Made by a program: the position numbers and the translations under genes
Notes under the pieces: model-generated
What the model was told of the DNA's origin: nothing
Seen by the model: the letters and a program-made list of their open reading frames with translations, nothing else
Databases searched by the model: none
From: Botrytis cinerea B05.10
Taxonomy: Eukaryota > Ascomycota > Leotiomycetes > Helotiales > Sclerotiniaceae
Length of the DNA stretch: 64,000 bases
Assembly: GCF_000143535.2 (NCBI RefSeq)
Contig: NC_037312.1
Span: 2,480,001-2,544,000, forward strand
Direction: 5' to 3'
Shown: piece after piece, positions 34,585 through 44,465 of the stretch
Layout of the letters: each line of letters opens with the position of its first letter
Position numbering within the stretch: the first letter of the stretch is position 1

Positions 34585-36201
34585 ATGAGAAGATCGGGAG
34601 TGATGGCTAAACAACAATTTTTCGTGTTGTGCAAGGGAGGGCTGGCGACGGGAATGGGGATGGGAATGAATTGTGCGCGTCCGATGCCAGGGGTTTCGAT
34701 GCATACGCTTTCGAGATCGGTTTGTAGGGGGAGGGGGGGTGTGGGGTGCGGTTTAAAGGGGAGGAATGGGGGTGCGGTTTTTTCTGATATGTGAGGATTT
34801 ATCGTGCGGGTGGTGGTGGGCGCGTGGGGTTGTGTGGCATGGGGGCTAATGGGTTATAGATCACGACGGGAGAGGGGGATTGTGAGGTATTCGACGGAGA
34901 GTAGGCGGGAAAAGGAAAGGTATGGACATTGCTTTCTTTTTTGGTGGGAGTTGGACGGAGAACTTTCTTGGAGAGTTAAGTGATATCACGTGATCGATGA
35001 GAAGTCGAGTGACGCTTTCAGTGATGGGAGATGCGCTGGGTGGATTGGAGAGTTCCTTGGATACACAGCGATGAGCTTTTTATTGGATCTTATCCCCTTC
35101 TTCCCTTCCCAGCTATTAAAGAGATCTAATGCAAACCCAATTACAGCAAACAACCAACGCCTCCACCCACACCCCTCAAGAAACCCCTCGAAGTCCTGAA
35201 ATCCATGAAATCGCTGACCCCTCATGAAAACATTTATACTGTCCCCAATATTCTCACCTTTTCTCGTCTCATCGCTGCGCCCGTTTGCGGATACCTCGTT
35301 CTGCATGATCAACATGCGTGGGCCGTTGGACTCTTTGCTTATGCTGGGATCACGGATTTGGTAGACGGATGGATTGCGAGAAAATGGAATTTGCAAACGG
35401 TGGTGGGCACGGTTATTGATCCGATGGCGGATAAGACGCTGATGACGATTTTGACGGTTTGTTTGGCGATTAAGGGGGGGCTGCCTGGTATGTATTTCTA
35501 TTTTCATTTTGCTTTCATGTCATGGTGATGTTAATCTCTCCCCCAATGTTTTGAACGTCAATCCTTTCAAGAAGGAAAGATATCGCTAAACATCACTTCC
35601 TTTATCTCAGTCTGGCTCGCAACGATAATTCTCGGTCGCGATATCGGGCTCGCCATTTCCGCCATCTATTGGCGATGGATTTCTCTCCCTCCTCCCAAGA
35701 CGTTTTCCCGTTATTGGGATTTCTCGCTGCCATCAGCCGAAGTGCATCCGACAACTATTAGTAAGTATAACACGGCATTGCAGTTGGGATTAATTGGAGC
35801 CACTACGGCTTTGCCGTTGATTACTTGGGATGTTGGGATTGCTATGACAGGATTTCAGTGAGTAACTTTCTTCTTCTTCTTCTTCTTCTTCTTTGTTCTA
35901 TATTGGACTCTTCTTTTCTTAGGCAAGTCACTGGGCAGGAGGGATTTGTGGACAGCGAGGTTCGGAATGCCAGATGAGGAATTGAGATGGAGGAGGCTTG
36001 TTATTGTTACTACATGAAAACGAGAGCACGACGAGTCGATACAAAATAGTATATTAATAATCACACAGATACCTAGTAGCCACAACCACCATTTGGAGCG
36101 GAATGAGCTACATCTACACCAAAGATGCCGTTAAGATTGTCGGTCAACCAGATCCTACTAAGAAGGAGAAGGAAAAGGAACAATCCGAAAAGAAGCAGTG
36201 A
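34585..36201 (+). CDS. crd1: Cardiolipin synthase (mitochondrial CDP-alcohol phosphatidyltransferase)
   Basis: Exons 34585-34790, 34860-34919, 35147-35487, 35611-35857 and 36069-36201 give 328 aa. The CDP-alcohol phosphotransferase signature is exact, D-x2-DG-x2-AR-x8-G-x3-D-x3-D, from Asp159 to Asp184 (DLVDGWIAR ... DPMAD). It joins CDP-diacylglycerol and phosphatidylglycerol to form cardiolipin in the mitochondrial inner membrane. Exons 1-2 encode a Gly/Arg/Ser-rich leader ending RYSTESRREKE, a classical presequence, and the spliced frame continues into ENIYTVPNILTFSR (116-129). Later segments (GRDIGLAIS, TTISKYNTALQ, YLVATTTIWSG) are typical, and the tail is a Lys/Glu-rich helix. The last two introns (123 and 211 bp) and the 227 bp intron 2 are longer than average; the fourth contains a TTC repeat. 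The exon 1 start is the least certain part. Confidence 0.9.
34985..34994. promoter_or_regulatory. ATCACGTGAT palindromic E-box inside crd1 intron 2
   Basis: The second exact copy of the 10-base palindrome. It lies inside the predicted second intron of the cardiolipin synthase gene, about 220 bp before an internal ATG (35205), so it could serve an alternative internal promoter giving a protein without the presequence. Confidence 0.35.
35868..35891 (+). repeat. TTC microsatellite in crd1 intron 4
   Basis: About eight TTC units directly after the splice donor of the last crd1 intron, making it pyrimidine-rich and probably length-variable between strains. Confidence 0.75.
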
Positions 36202-36937
36202 TGGGAAAGTATGCGAAGGGGTGATGATGGGATTGCATGTAATAATAGGAATCCAGACTGTATACATATACCAGAAATATACATTAGAACTTTTGTCCCA
36301 CAATGAAAGGCGTATAGATATAATCACGAAAGGTAGATATTGAAGAGAAGATGAGAAGACTTGGTAAAACAGCTAAAGTAATAAATACTATTGGATCCTG
36401 TAGAATTCGGTAGAGTAATAAGCGAACCTTCAAATCACTACAGCGACCTATTTTATATTGCCAAGACTTGATTTCAGTATTGTTCTTTTCAATCTGGCAG
36501 CTGGGTACTCGTATATCTCTACCGCACCTATCCCAATACTCACCGGAAGCCAATGAAGACTCCAAAGCTCCTTGAAAGCAAATAATCAAAGTAGATTTAC
36601 GAATAACATCCACGAGGACATCGCACGAAATCGAGTAATAGTATATCCTATTTCTATTTAAACCCTAAGTATATACGTGATTTCATCCCCATCATATGCA
36701 CAGAACAATCGTCGACCCTTCTCCATGATAACCCGAGAACCGAACAAGAAATACATATGAACAAGATAAAGAAAACTGGGTATGGAGCGATTGCATAGAG
36801 AGTATCAAACAACTACCGTCAATGCATAATGCAGAACTCCAACATGAATCCCCATGAACCATGTAACGAATACGTTTCCGAAGCATGTGTGCTGCCTCCC
36901 CAAGAATATTAAGAACGCGTCGTTTTCCGTACGCGCA
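36202..36937. other. Convergent 3' region between crd1 and the transporter gene
   Basis: Both neighbours end here (crd1 at 36201 on plus, the amino acid transporter at 36938 on minus). The sequence is AT-rich with no coding frame that I can support, and presumably contains the two 3' UTRs. Confidence 0.5.
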
Positions 36938-39511
36938 TTATTCGGCGTGAATAAGTTCCTTGGGCAAGAAAGCCCAGACAGTACCCACAATCGCCATTAC
37001 AGAACTAATAGCAATTAAGCAGTAATCCAATATCAGCTCTCTCCTACTAATTTCCTTTCCAAACATCTTGACGTAGAACAAAAGAGGTAGAATAACACAA
37101 ATGGTAAAGCATAAAGCCGAACCCATAAACGCCATAATACTATCGAAAGCCGGAAATACAATGGAAATGATCACAAATACAATGAGAACAATGATACGAA
37201 TGGCAACTTTGATTATACCGCGAGTGTAGCCTGGGAGTCCGGTAAGGGCCTGTGATTCGGGCATGGCGCGGGAGTCAAGCCCACAGAGCAATTCGATTGT
37301 AGACACAATGGGGCGGGCGTTCAGGGGAACTTTGGTTAACGGAATTATGGCAATGAATATGCATATCATAAGAGACAAGCTGCGAGGGTAGCTTGAGTTT
37401 CCAATAATGTTGGCTGTAACTTCGTCCAAAACGTTATCTACAGACATATTAGTGACTTTCTGACATTGAAGCTGCTTCCGAGCGAGGGGTAGATTTTTTC
37501 TAAGTGTAAGAAGGGTAGACTCCAAAACTCAAAATTCAAGGAGAAAGGGAGCGGAAATTTTGAAATGCGGGGCTTACCTCCAAACATCAATATACCAGCT
37601 AGAGCAGTTGTAGCATCAAGAACATACTATGAATGGTTTAGCACAATGTAGGCGAGACTGGAGATTAATCGAAACTTACCGTGAAACTGAATGTGTATTT
37701 GACTGCCTTGTCGAACTTATATGGGTGTCTCATATCACGATAGATATTGGGGAAAACCGAATGTCCTCCCCAGGGCGACATCATGAGGCCGAACGAAAGT
37801 GGGAGCGTGAGCCACTAGATAGGAGTAGTATTAGTAAAGAGTATAGTAATAGAGATCATGTCATGTCAATCTTGGTCTCAGAAATATCAGATTAAGAGAT
37901 GATTCTTTGATTTGAATTTGAACACCGCGGCTTGAATGCATCGTTTTAGATAAGAAGTGTGCGAGGATACAATGGAACTGATAGCCAGATTTTTTCTGGT
38001 GATGACATGAAATGACGAAAGATATTGAGCCTAGTGACATCTAGAAGACTTACATTGGCTGGGAAAATATATTGAGTTGCCGGTTCCAATAGAGAACCAG
38101 GAGTTTGTGGTGTTACGAACCCATCAATGAGAATTATTAGCACAACTATCATGGTTAGCCAATATGTTGGAATCAGGGAATAATTTTACATACTGGAGAA
38201 ACATGAGACGATTCCAAGAATGCTGGTAAAACTCAATAAGCGTAGAGGGACAAAATTGAGTGGTATCAAAAGAAGACCGCATAGAATCTTCCATTCATTG
38301 ACTCCGACAGATGGAATCAGCGAATTCAGGGAATCAGCGAAAAGGACAATCAGGGCAACACATGCCGCAAGAAGCTCCATAGTGAAAAGAATACTAGTCG
38401 CTATATTTGCCTTGCGACCATAGGTTGCATAGGCAACGTCTGCGAAGCTCAAAAGGCTCTGATCTCTATCCATACACTTAGCCAATAATTTCGCAGTGTA
38501 CGACGTTACAAGCGCCGATAGAAAGAGTAATATCATCCCACATAGCAATCCCGAGTACTTCAAACCCATAGGAAGACTGAGTAATCCAACTCCAATGAGA
38601 ACATTGGTGGAGTTAAGGATCGTCTGTGGAAGCGTGGACTGTCCCTCAACCACAAGCACGATCTTTCCATCTTCTTCGACCTCCTTAACAATCAGCGGCA
38701 TATGTTCCCCGTCAGCAACATTTGCGCCGGTGGCTTGTTGCTGTCGCCAAAGCTGACCAGCATGAATCATTGATGACTCGTTTAAGCTTGAACGTAATGT
38801 GCCGTAAGAGGTTCCATAACTTCCTGCTAAAGGAGTTGATAGATGCGGGGCAATAGCAAAGATGGATTGGCTGCCTCTTACACTCCCTTGCACGCTTGAA
38901 CGATCGCCTCCAAGGACTCTTTCTCCTTCGGGCTTCATGTGGCTGGCAACCCGGGAGAGGTTGCTCTCTGTCTCATCGCCGATTGCAGATTCATCATCAC
39001 CTACACCATCCGAATTTGATCTCCGTAGCTGTTCTCTGATCAAGGAAGATCGAGGTATTCTTCCATAGTCCGCCTGTAACCCACCATATTCTAGATCTGG
39101 ATCGTCACCCTCTCCGCTGCCGTCTCCAGCAAGTATGAACGACGGGCGGCGCGGAGTAATCTCGTGGAAGGCAGTCGCTCGTGTTAGACTTCGCGCGAAG
39201 TTCTCGATACTATTTACACCGCCTGCATGGGCAATGGAGTTAAATCGCATGGCAATCGAAGACCTTTGGAACAAAAATTAGCCATGATACACGCGAAGAA
39301 AGAGAAGAACGAAATACCTTCGTCTTCTCAGACCTTCCATTCGATCATCCTGATCCCCAGGGGCTAGATAATCAGATTCTGCAGATGGAGAGAAATTGCC
39401 CGAGTCAAATCGAACACTTCGGTTGCTACTAATAGAGCCTCTGGGAGATCCTGATGTGCCATGCTCGTACTCATAGAAGGATGTTGGATTTCGATTGGGA
39501 GGAGGCGCCAT
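36938..39511 (-). CDS. Vacuolar amino acid transporter, AVT1-like (Aa_trans family)
   Basis: Six exons: 39511-39318, 39263-38194, 38145-38054, 37814-37680, 37626-37578 and 37437-36938; 679 aa. Residues 1-270 are hydrophilic and Ser/Arg/Gly-rich with likely phosphosites, as in yeast Avt1. The transporter core starts at about 274 (STLPQTILNSTNVLIGVGLLSLP, TM1, broken by the helix-breaking Gly/Pro typical of the amino acid/auxin permease family). It continues through about eleven TM segments, including MSPWGGHSVFPNIYRDM in exon 4, a strongly conserved AVT1 segment, and YPRSLSLMICIFIAIIPLTKVPLNARP in the last exon (shown by its two halves around ICIFIAI). Family members exchange neutral amino acids with protons at the vacuolar membrane. 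All six exons join in frame. Intron 3, 239 bp, is longest. It is convergent with crd1. Confidence 0.92.
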
Positions 39512-40613
39512 GATGAGGAGGCAATAGATTCTTCGTTATTGCGATATCATCAAATGCCACTGCTAGAACTTGAGTATGGTAAAATTCTAAAATCTTCTAA
39601 TCCTGAGTCAACCCGAGGAGAAAAGAACCACTTCGTAACCGTCTGATATTTCTTGAGAATGGACACACGAGCAAATTAATATGGCAGGATCAAGAACTGA
39701 GTGTAATTGGGTGGTGTGGGTTGTATATTAAGATCTATCTAGACTGATATTTTGTGGTTTTAGTCCGCCTTTTTAAAAATCAAGCCAGCTTCTCCAGCCA
39801 AAGATAACGCTTATCGCACTTCAAGTCGATGTCATGCGAGATTCAATTTTATGCACAACACAAATTTTTTATATCATCCCTTGTATTTTCGTGCAACCAT
39901 TACTTTTATTTCTTCCTCTCTTTCTCCTCCTTCTATGACTCTCATTCGTTAAGTTCTTTCAAGCAGATTTTTTCGAGATTTGCCAACTTACCATTGAGGC
40001 TTCAATGTTTGAGTTTGCCCTCCGAGTTTGCTCTTCATGATCGAGCAGTGTAACATTTTAGAGTGGAAACTTGGAAATGCAGCGGCGCAGGTAGATGCAT
40101 GGATTAGATGCCCCACCTGCCCGTCAGGTCCTTTGTGGTTCTCGGCCAATATGATATCTGCCATTCTTATCCATCCCTTACATGGTACTTTTGTGTAAAA
40201 ACTCAAAAGTCCCCCCCCCCACCTTCGAATGCCTCAACTAATTCTCCCGAATCTCCCCATACCATTCATGATTTTGACTGTTTCGCATTACGAACCAGTA
40301 CCTTTTCATCAACTGATTGGGCGATCTTTCATCTTGTCTATTTATTCACCAGGAGAGGCCGAAAGTTCCTCAAGGGTGCTGACCCACTGTGTAAAATTTG
40401 TAGTCCGAGCCCGTCTGCATCTTGCGCCTATCGCTCCATGCATTACACAACCCCTCAGTGTTCGGAGGCAAGCTGGACATTCCGGTCGATATCGAAATCT
40501 GTGCAGCTTGTGATAACATTCTTTTTGAATAGTCGTTCGTGGTAGACAGCTGCAACCGGTACATCAACGTACAATGTACAATAGATCGCCTGCCCTCTCC
40601 CCCTCCATAGCGA
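39512..40613. other. Intergenic, transporter promoter and bmt2 3' side
   Basis: 1.1 kb with no gene I can support. Overlapping frames of up to 145 codons at 40108-40545 are not conserved-looking. A C-tract (about 40209-40221) lies within. Confidence 0.45.
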
Positions 40614-41486
40614 TCAATTCTTGAGGACAATTGAGAAGTTGTTGCGGCTACCTCCCGCTCGAATCTCTTCCTTCTTCCAATGTCGTGGTTTCATCGTTGG
40701 CGACTGTAAACGCCAGAGATAATATACTAGCTTATTCGAAAGCTTCTTCTTCACCATAACGAATCCTAAGCTCTCCATGATTGCCTCCAGCCTCGCTTCA
40801 TCCATATAACGCGAGTTGTTCACACAAGGCGATGGCAATACCAAGAACAACGCGGGAAACCATTCGCTAAAGCCATCACCAGCCGGACAGATTGTTTCCA
40901 AGAATTTGCGAGTTCGGAGTAACATATTACCTCTGCCTACGCCATCCGGAACGTAGTTCAAGACTAGAGAAAGACTGATGATGTTAAATTTCTCAGTTTC
41001 GTCCTTCGGTAGCGGTCGTTCCATGAAATCCTGTTGTGTAATTCCCTCCGATTGACTATTTAGATCAATTCTCTCAACATGAAAGGTATGACTTCTCGAA
41101 CAAGCATTTGTAGTGCTCAAAGCTCCAACTTCTAACATGCGAACAGGTGACTTCTTTTCAACGAGGCCCTTAAGATCTTTACATAGAGGCGCTAGCCAAT
41201 CCATCAAGATTTTGCTACTATCTCCACCTCTATCGCTGCCCTGCCCGATTAGACTTGCACGTTGATAGCTTTCCAATCCCCCTTGTGAAGCAATCTCACG
41301 TGTTAGTGCCGCTGCCTTAACCTCATCACCGTCTGCTAACGCCTTGGCCTTTTGCTTTTCCAACGTATGATGCTTACGGATAATTGTTCGAGTAGCTTTG
41401 CTTGAAATACGTTGAGCTGGTTTCTTGATCGTGGGTGGTCGACCTTGTGAGAGTGACTTAAGTTTTGTTTTCTTGTTGATACCCAT
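40614..41486 (-). CDS. bmt2: 25S rRNA adenine-N1 methyltransferase Bmt2
   Basis: Intronless, 290 aa, near the yeast Bmt2 length. The basic N-terminus (MGINKKTKLKSLSQGRPPTIKK) suits nucleolar targeting. A coiled, Lys/Ala-rich stretch (TLEKQKAKALADGDEVKAAAL) leads to the SAM-binding fold: LEVGALST at 118-125 (motif I), RIDLNSQ at 139-145 (motif II) and the active-site-like SLSLVLNYVPD at 171-181. Downstream FPALFLVLPSPCVNNSRYM is the characteristic Bmt2 block. The enzyme makes an m1A in domain IV of 25S rRNA (A2142 in yeast) during ribosome biogenesis. It is divergent from ribosomal protein gene rpl25 across 345 bp, so the two may be co-regulated. Confidence 0.93.
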   Translation of the reverse strand: MGINKKTKLKSLSQGRPPTIKKPAQRISSKATRTIIRKHHTLEKQKAKALADGDEVKAAALTREIASQGGLESYQRASLIGQGSDRGGDSSKILMDWLAPLCKDLKGLVEKKSPVRMLEVGALSTTNACSRSHTFHVERIDLNSQSEGITQQDFMERPLPKDETEKFNIISLSLVLNYVPDGVGRGNMLLRTRKFLETICPAGDGFSEWFPALFLVLPSPCVNNSRYMDEARLEAIMESLGFVMVKKKLSNKLVYYLWRLQSPTMKPRHWKKEEIRAGGSRNNFSIVLKN

Positions 41487-41831
41487 GGTGAAAGATTTGA
41501 GAACTTCAAATCAATGCCGAAATCAGCACGAATCTTCACGAGCGAAGAAAAACACGGAAGATATTCACGAGTATGAAAGAAACGAAGTTAGTCAATTAAT
41601 AACGGAAGATTAAACCCAACTAGTACATAAAGTATTTACTTCGAAAAATTATATGGAAAATGCATCCCTAGTCAATTCTTCGGTATCCGGCAAAACATTT
41701 TCTCCGGTTAGCGAAAATTTCGCCCACGATGTGTGAATTCAACTTTTTCTCTCCAGATATTTTCTCGAAGCAATCCATCAACTCGACAACTCAATTCCAA
41801 TACTAATCCCTCAGGAAGTATATTCGTCGAA
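41487..41831. promoter_or_regulatory. Bidirectional promoter bmt2 / rpl25
   Basis: 345 bp between the divergent start codons of an rRNA methyltransferase and a large-subunit ribosomal protein. The rpl25 side ends in a pyrimidine-rich leader (TTTTTCTCTCC, then CAACTCAATTCC) shortly before the ATG at 41832, as usual for ribosomal protein genes. Confidence 0.55.
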
Positions 41832-42610
41832 ATGGCTCCAGTAGCAAAGAAAGGTACAGTCTCCTTTCTCTCAAATTCGCATTGATCGCATTTCTTAAAC
41901 GCAATATCGTCCTCGGAAAATATTGCGACCGCTTTGAGATTACGAAATATGAAAATATTTCCAGATACAACGGGAAGGAATGCGAAAGATGCGCACCAGC
42001 AGTAGCAGATATTGCGAGTTCTTCAAGAGCGCTTGCTGATGCGTAAGTTTTAATAGGTGCCGCCGCCAAGGGTGGTAACAAGAAGGCCAATGCCGCTGCT
42101 AAGGCTACCTTGAAGGGTGTAAGTTCTTCCTGACCATTGTTGGGATTAATATTTGATACTGATGATTCTATCAGGTTCACTCCCACAAGGTCCGCAAGGT
42201 CCGTCTCTCGACCACCTTCCGCAGACCCAAGACCCTCCAACTCTCCCGTGCACCAAAGTACCCACGTACTTCCATCGTTTCCCAACCCCGTCTCGATGAG
42301 CACAAGGTTATCATCCACCCATTGAACACCGAGAGCGCCATGAAGAAGATCGAGGAGAACAACACCCTTGTCTTCATTGTCGACATCAAGGCAAACAAGG
42401 CTCAAATCAAGGAGGCCTTGAAGAAGCTTTACGACATTGACACCGTCAAGATCAACACCCTCATCAGGTAAATTCAAGTCAAAGTACTCGGTTGTGTGCA
42501 ATTACTAACATATCGACCACAGACCTGATGGATCCAAGAAGGCCTTCGCCCGCCTTACCGCTGATGTTGATGCTCTTGACATTGCTGCCACCAAGCTCGC
42601 CATTGTCTAA
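41832..42610 (+). CDS. rpl25: 60S ribosomal protein uL23 (Rpl25)
   Basis: Exons 41832-41853, 42057-42118, 42175-42467 and 42523-42610 give 154 aa, normal for fungal L25. The N-terminus is Lys/Ala-rich ([20 protein letters not shown]), the eukaryote-specific extension that carries nuclear import signals. The core [16 protein letters not shown] and the segment [19 protein letters not shown] are diagnostic of uL23, as are [16 protein letters not shown] and the C-terminal [10 protein letters not shown]. The protein binds 25S rRNA domain III near the exit tunnel, where signal recognition particle docks. The first intron is 203 bp after only 22 coding bases, a common arrangement in ribosomal protein genes; I looked for snoRNA C/D boxes in it and found nothing convincing. 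Codons are biased to C-ending forms, as in highly expressed genes. Confidence 0.97.
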
Positions 42611-43457
42611 ATTATCAAAACTGGGAGTGGAATTAGGAATCTGGATTTGAGGGAAATAAAAAGTTTTATGGTTGGGAGTAACAACCAGCTTTTTCTACGA
42701 TTGGTCGATACCCACATCCATTTAGCGTAATGAGATGATTTTCAAAATGTGTATACCAATGCAGTATTATCCTGTCAATGACAATTTCTGATACACTTGA
42801 ACTTGAACATGCTTTCTTAGTGAAGGCTCTTGATGATCTACATCTGTTACGTTACTGGTACTACATTCATGTTTTTTAATGAATCGCGTACCTGGGAATG
42901 AGCTTGACTTGCGAATGCATAGAAGATTCTTGTGAAACCCTGAAGTTCCATCTGCAAAAGGGACATCACTTATGACAAATTGAACTCGTACTTCCAAATT
43001 TACGAGCATCTAGAAGTGATTGTCAAATCGTATGTTGGACTAACATCCTCTCACAAAATGGTTGTGTATCCATCGACTTTGCCACTTTCTACCCTCCACA
43101 CATCAAAACAGCCAAGCATCATTCATCGACTTCCTCCACGACCAGATCAAGATCAAGATCTTGTAAAAAAGGATATCATGTTACTCATTGATCCCATATC
43201 ACATAGCATATCCGCCTAGAATTCTATTCATACAAAAGACACCACTCATGCATGCCTCATTTAATCCACATACCCCGTGTACCACTGCACCCCCCTCCCT
43301 CAACTTGTGATACTATAAACAAGTAGAGGAGAATATACATATCTATCCCAACACCGACTTTTCCCCTCACCCCATCCCATCCCATCCCATCACCCTCGTA
43401 ATCATACATCCCCTCCCCTCCTCCTCCCCAAACTCAACACCCCATGCAACATCCAAC
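42611..43457. other. Convergent intergenic region rpl25 / tim8
   Basis: Holds the 3' UTRs of rpl25 and tim8. No coding frame is supported. A CCCAT microsatellite lies at 43371-43390. Confidence 0.5.
43371..43390. repeat. CCCAT pentamer microsatellite
   Basis: Four CCCAT units in a C-rich segment close to the tim8 stop codon. Confidence 0.7.
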
Positions 43458-44008
43458 CTAAGCCCCCCCATTCGTCCTCATCGTATTCAAATGCGTAATC
43501 ACCGCCATACTACTATCCAAAAATCTCTCTACGCAATTCATCGTGCAGCTCTCCTCACTCTTATCCAGCTTGCCGCTGCGGATACTGCCCGTTACGCACT
43601 TCTTCCAGCACACGTCGGTCAGGGAGTGAACGGCTACAATGGGGGAGAGAGTTCGTTAGCTTGTTGTTCAATATTTTTTGGAGGGAGCTCTCGCTCTAGT
43701 CGTGTCTTCGATTACTTCTCCCTCTTGCGTGAAGGGGAGGGGGGGGGGGGGGGGAAGAGGGGTATCACAATTCCCGATTCCCCCCAGAAATCTCCCCCAA
43801 ACAACCGCCCTCAAAGACAAACCCCAAGAGAAAACGAAACGAAAAAGGAAGTTAGAAATTCCTCAAAGAAAAAAAGAAAAAGAAAAAACATACACTGTTG
43901 AATCCTAGCCTTCTGAGTCTCATTGACAATAAACTGTTGCAATTCCTGCTTGTCTCTATCCGACAACTTGGAGAGATCCGGTGTTTGTTGAAGAGATGAG
44001 GAATCCAT
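43458..44008 (-). CDS. tim8: Small Tim chaperone Tim8
   Basis: Exons 44008-43894 and 43633-43458 give 96 aa. The twin CX3C motif of small Tims is present: Cys47-Cys51 (CWKKC) and Cys68-Cys72 (CTMNC), 16 residues apart. The N-terminal [20 protein letters not shown] resembles Tim8 specifically, as does [11 protein letters not shown] between the cysteines. Tim8 pairs with Tim13 in the mitochondrial intermembrane space and escorts hydrophobic precursors to the inner membrane; the cysteines are oxidised by Mia40. The 260 bp intron (43893-43634) is unusually long for so small a gene and contains a G-run (43739-43754). A GTCACGTGG E-box lies about 190 bp upstream (44194-44202). Confidence 0.93.
43739..43754 (+). 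repeat. Homopolymer G tract in tim8 intron
   Basis: Sixteen consecutive G on the plus strand, seen as poly-C in the tim8 transcript, inside the intron. Its length is probably unstable and could also be a sequencing weak point. Confidence 0.6.
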
Positions 44009-44465
44009 TTTTCTTTTGCGTATCGAGAAGTTCGCAGTTGTGTATTGAGATTTGATTGGGATGGGGGAAAGGTTTCTATGTGTGCGACTGAGAAATTGGT
44101 GGTTTGAAATTCAATGATTTTGTGCTGGAGCTTGAGAGAGCTTCAGAAATTTTGCTGGGTTCAAAGATTATCGGTATCAGCGTCATTAATCGAGTCACGT
44201 GGAATATTCTTTTTGGCCGCTTCAACATATGACGGACGGCTAAACATCTTGAAGCGCGTATCAATTATCACATTACTAAAGTCATGCAATTCATACATTG
44301 TAGGTATTATCTGGTTTATTATTAACAGTATCAAAATCTAAAGGCATTTACAATATATCCAAAAGATCCGTAATAGTAACACCTGATTTTAGCCCAATTT
44401 CTGTACCACATCGCAAACCCTCTCAACAGTATTATTAGCTCAAGCACTATTTTCCCCACGAGAAT
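44009..44465. other. tim8 promoter and CorA gene 3' region
   Basis: Upstream region of tim8 with the E-box GTCACGTGG at 44194-44202, then AT-rich sequence that should contain the 3' UTR of the minus-strand CorA-type gene ending at 44466. No gene is seen. Confidence 0.5.

Noticed and set aside
41854..42056. Possible intronic snoRNA in rpl25 intron 1
   Set aside because: CTGA and TGATG-like words occur, but no properly spaced C/D pair with a terminal stem could be found by eye.
41803..42501. 232-codon minus-strand frame opposite rpl25
   Set aside because: It is antisense to a firmly identified ribosomal protein gene and spans its introns; its composition follows from the codon bias of rpl25.
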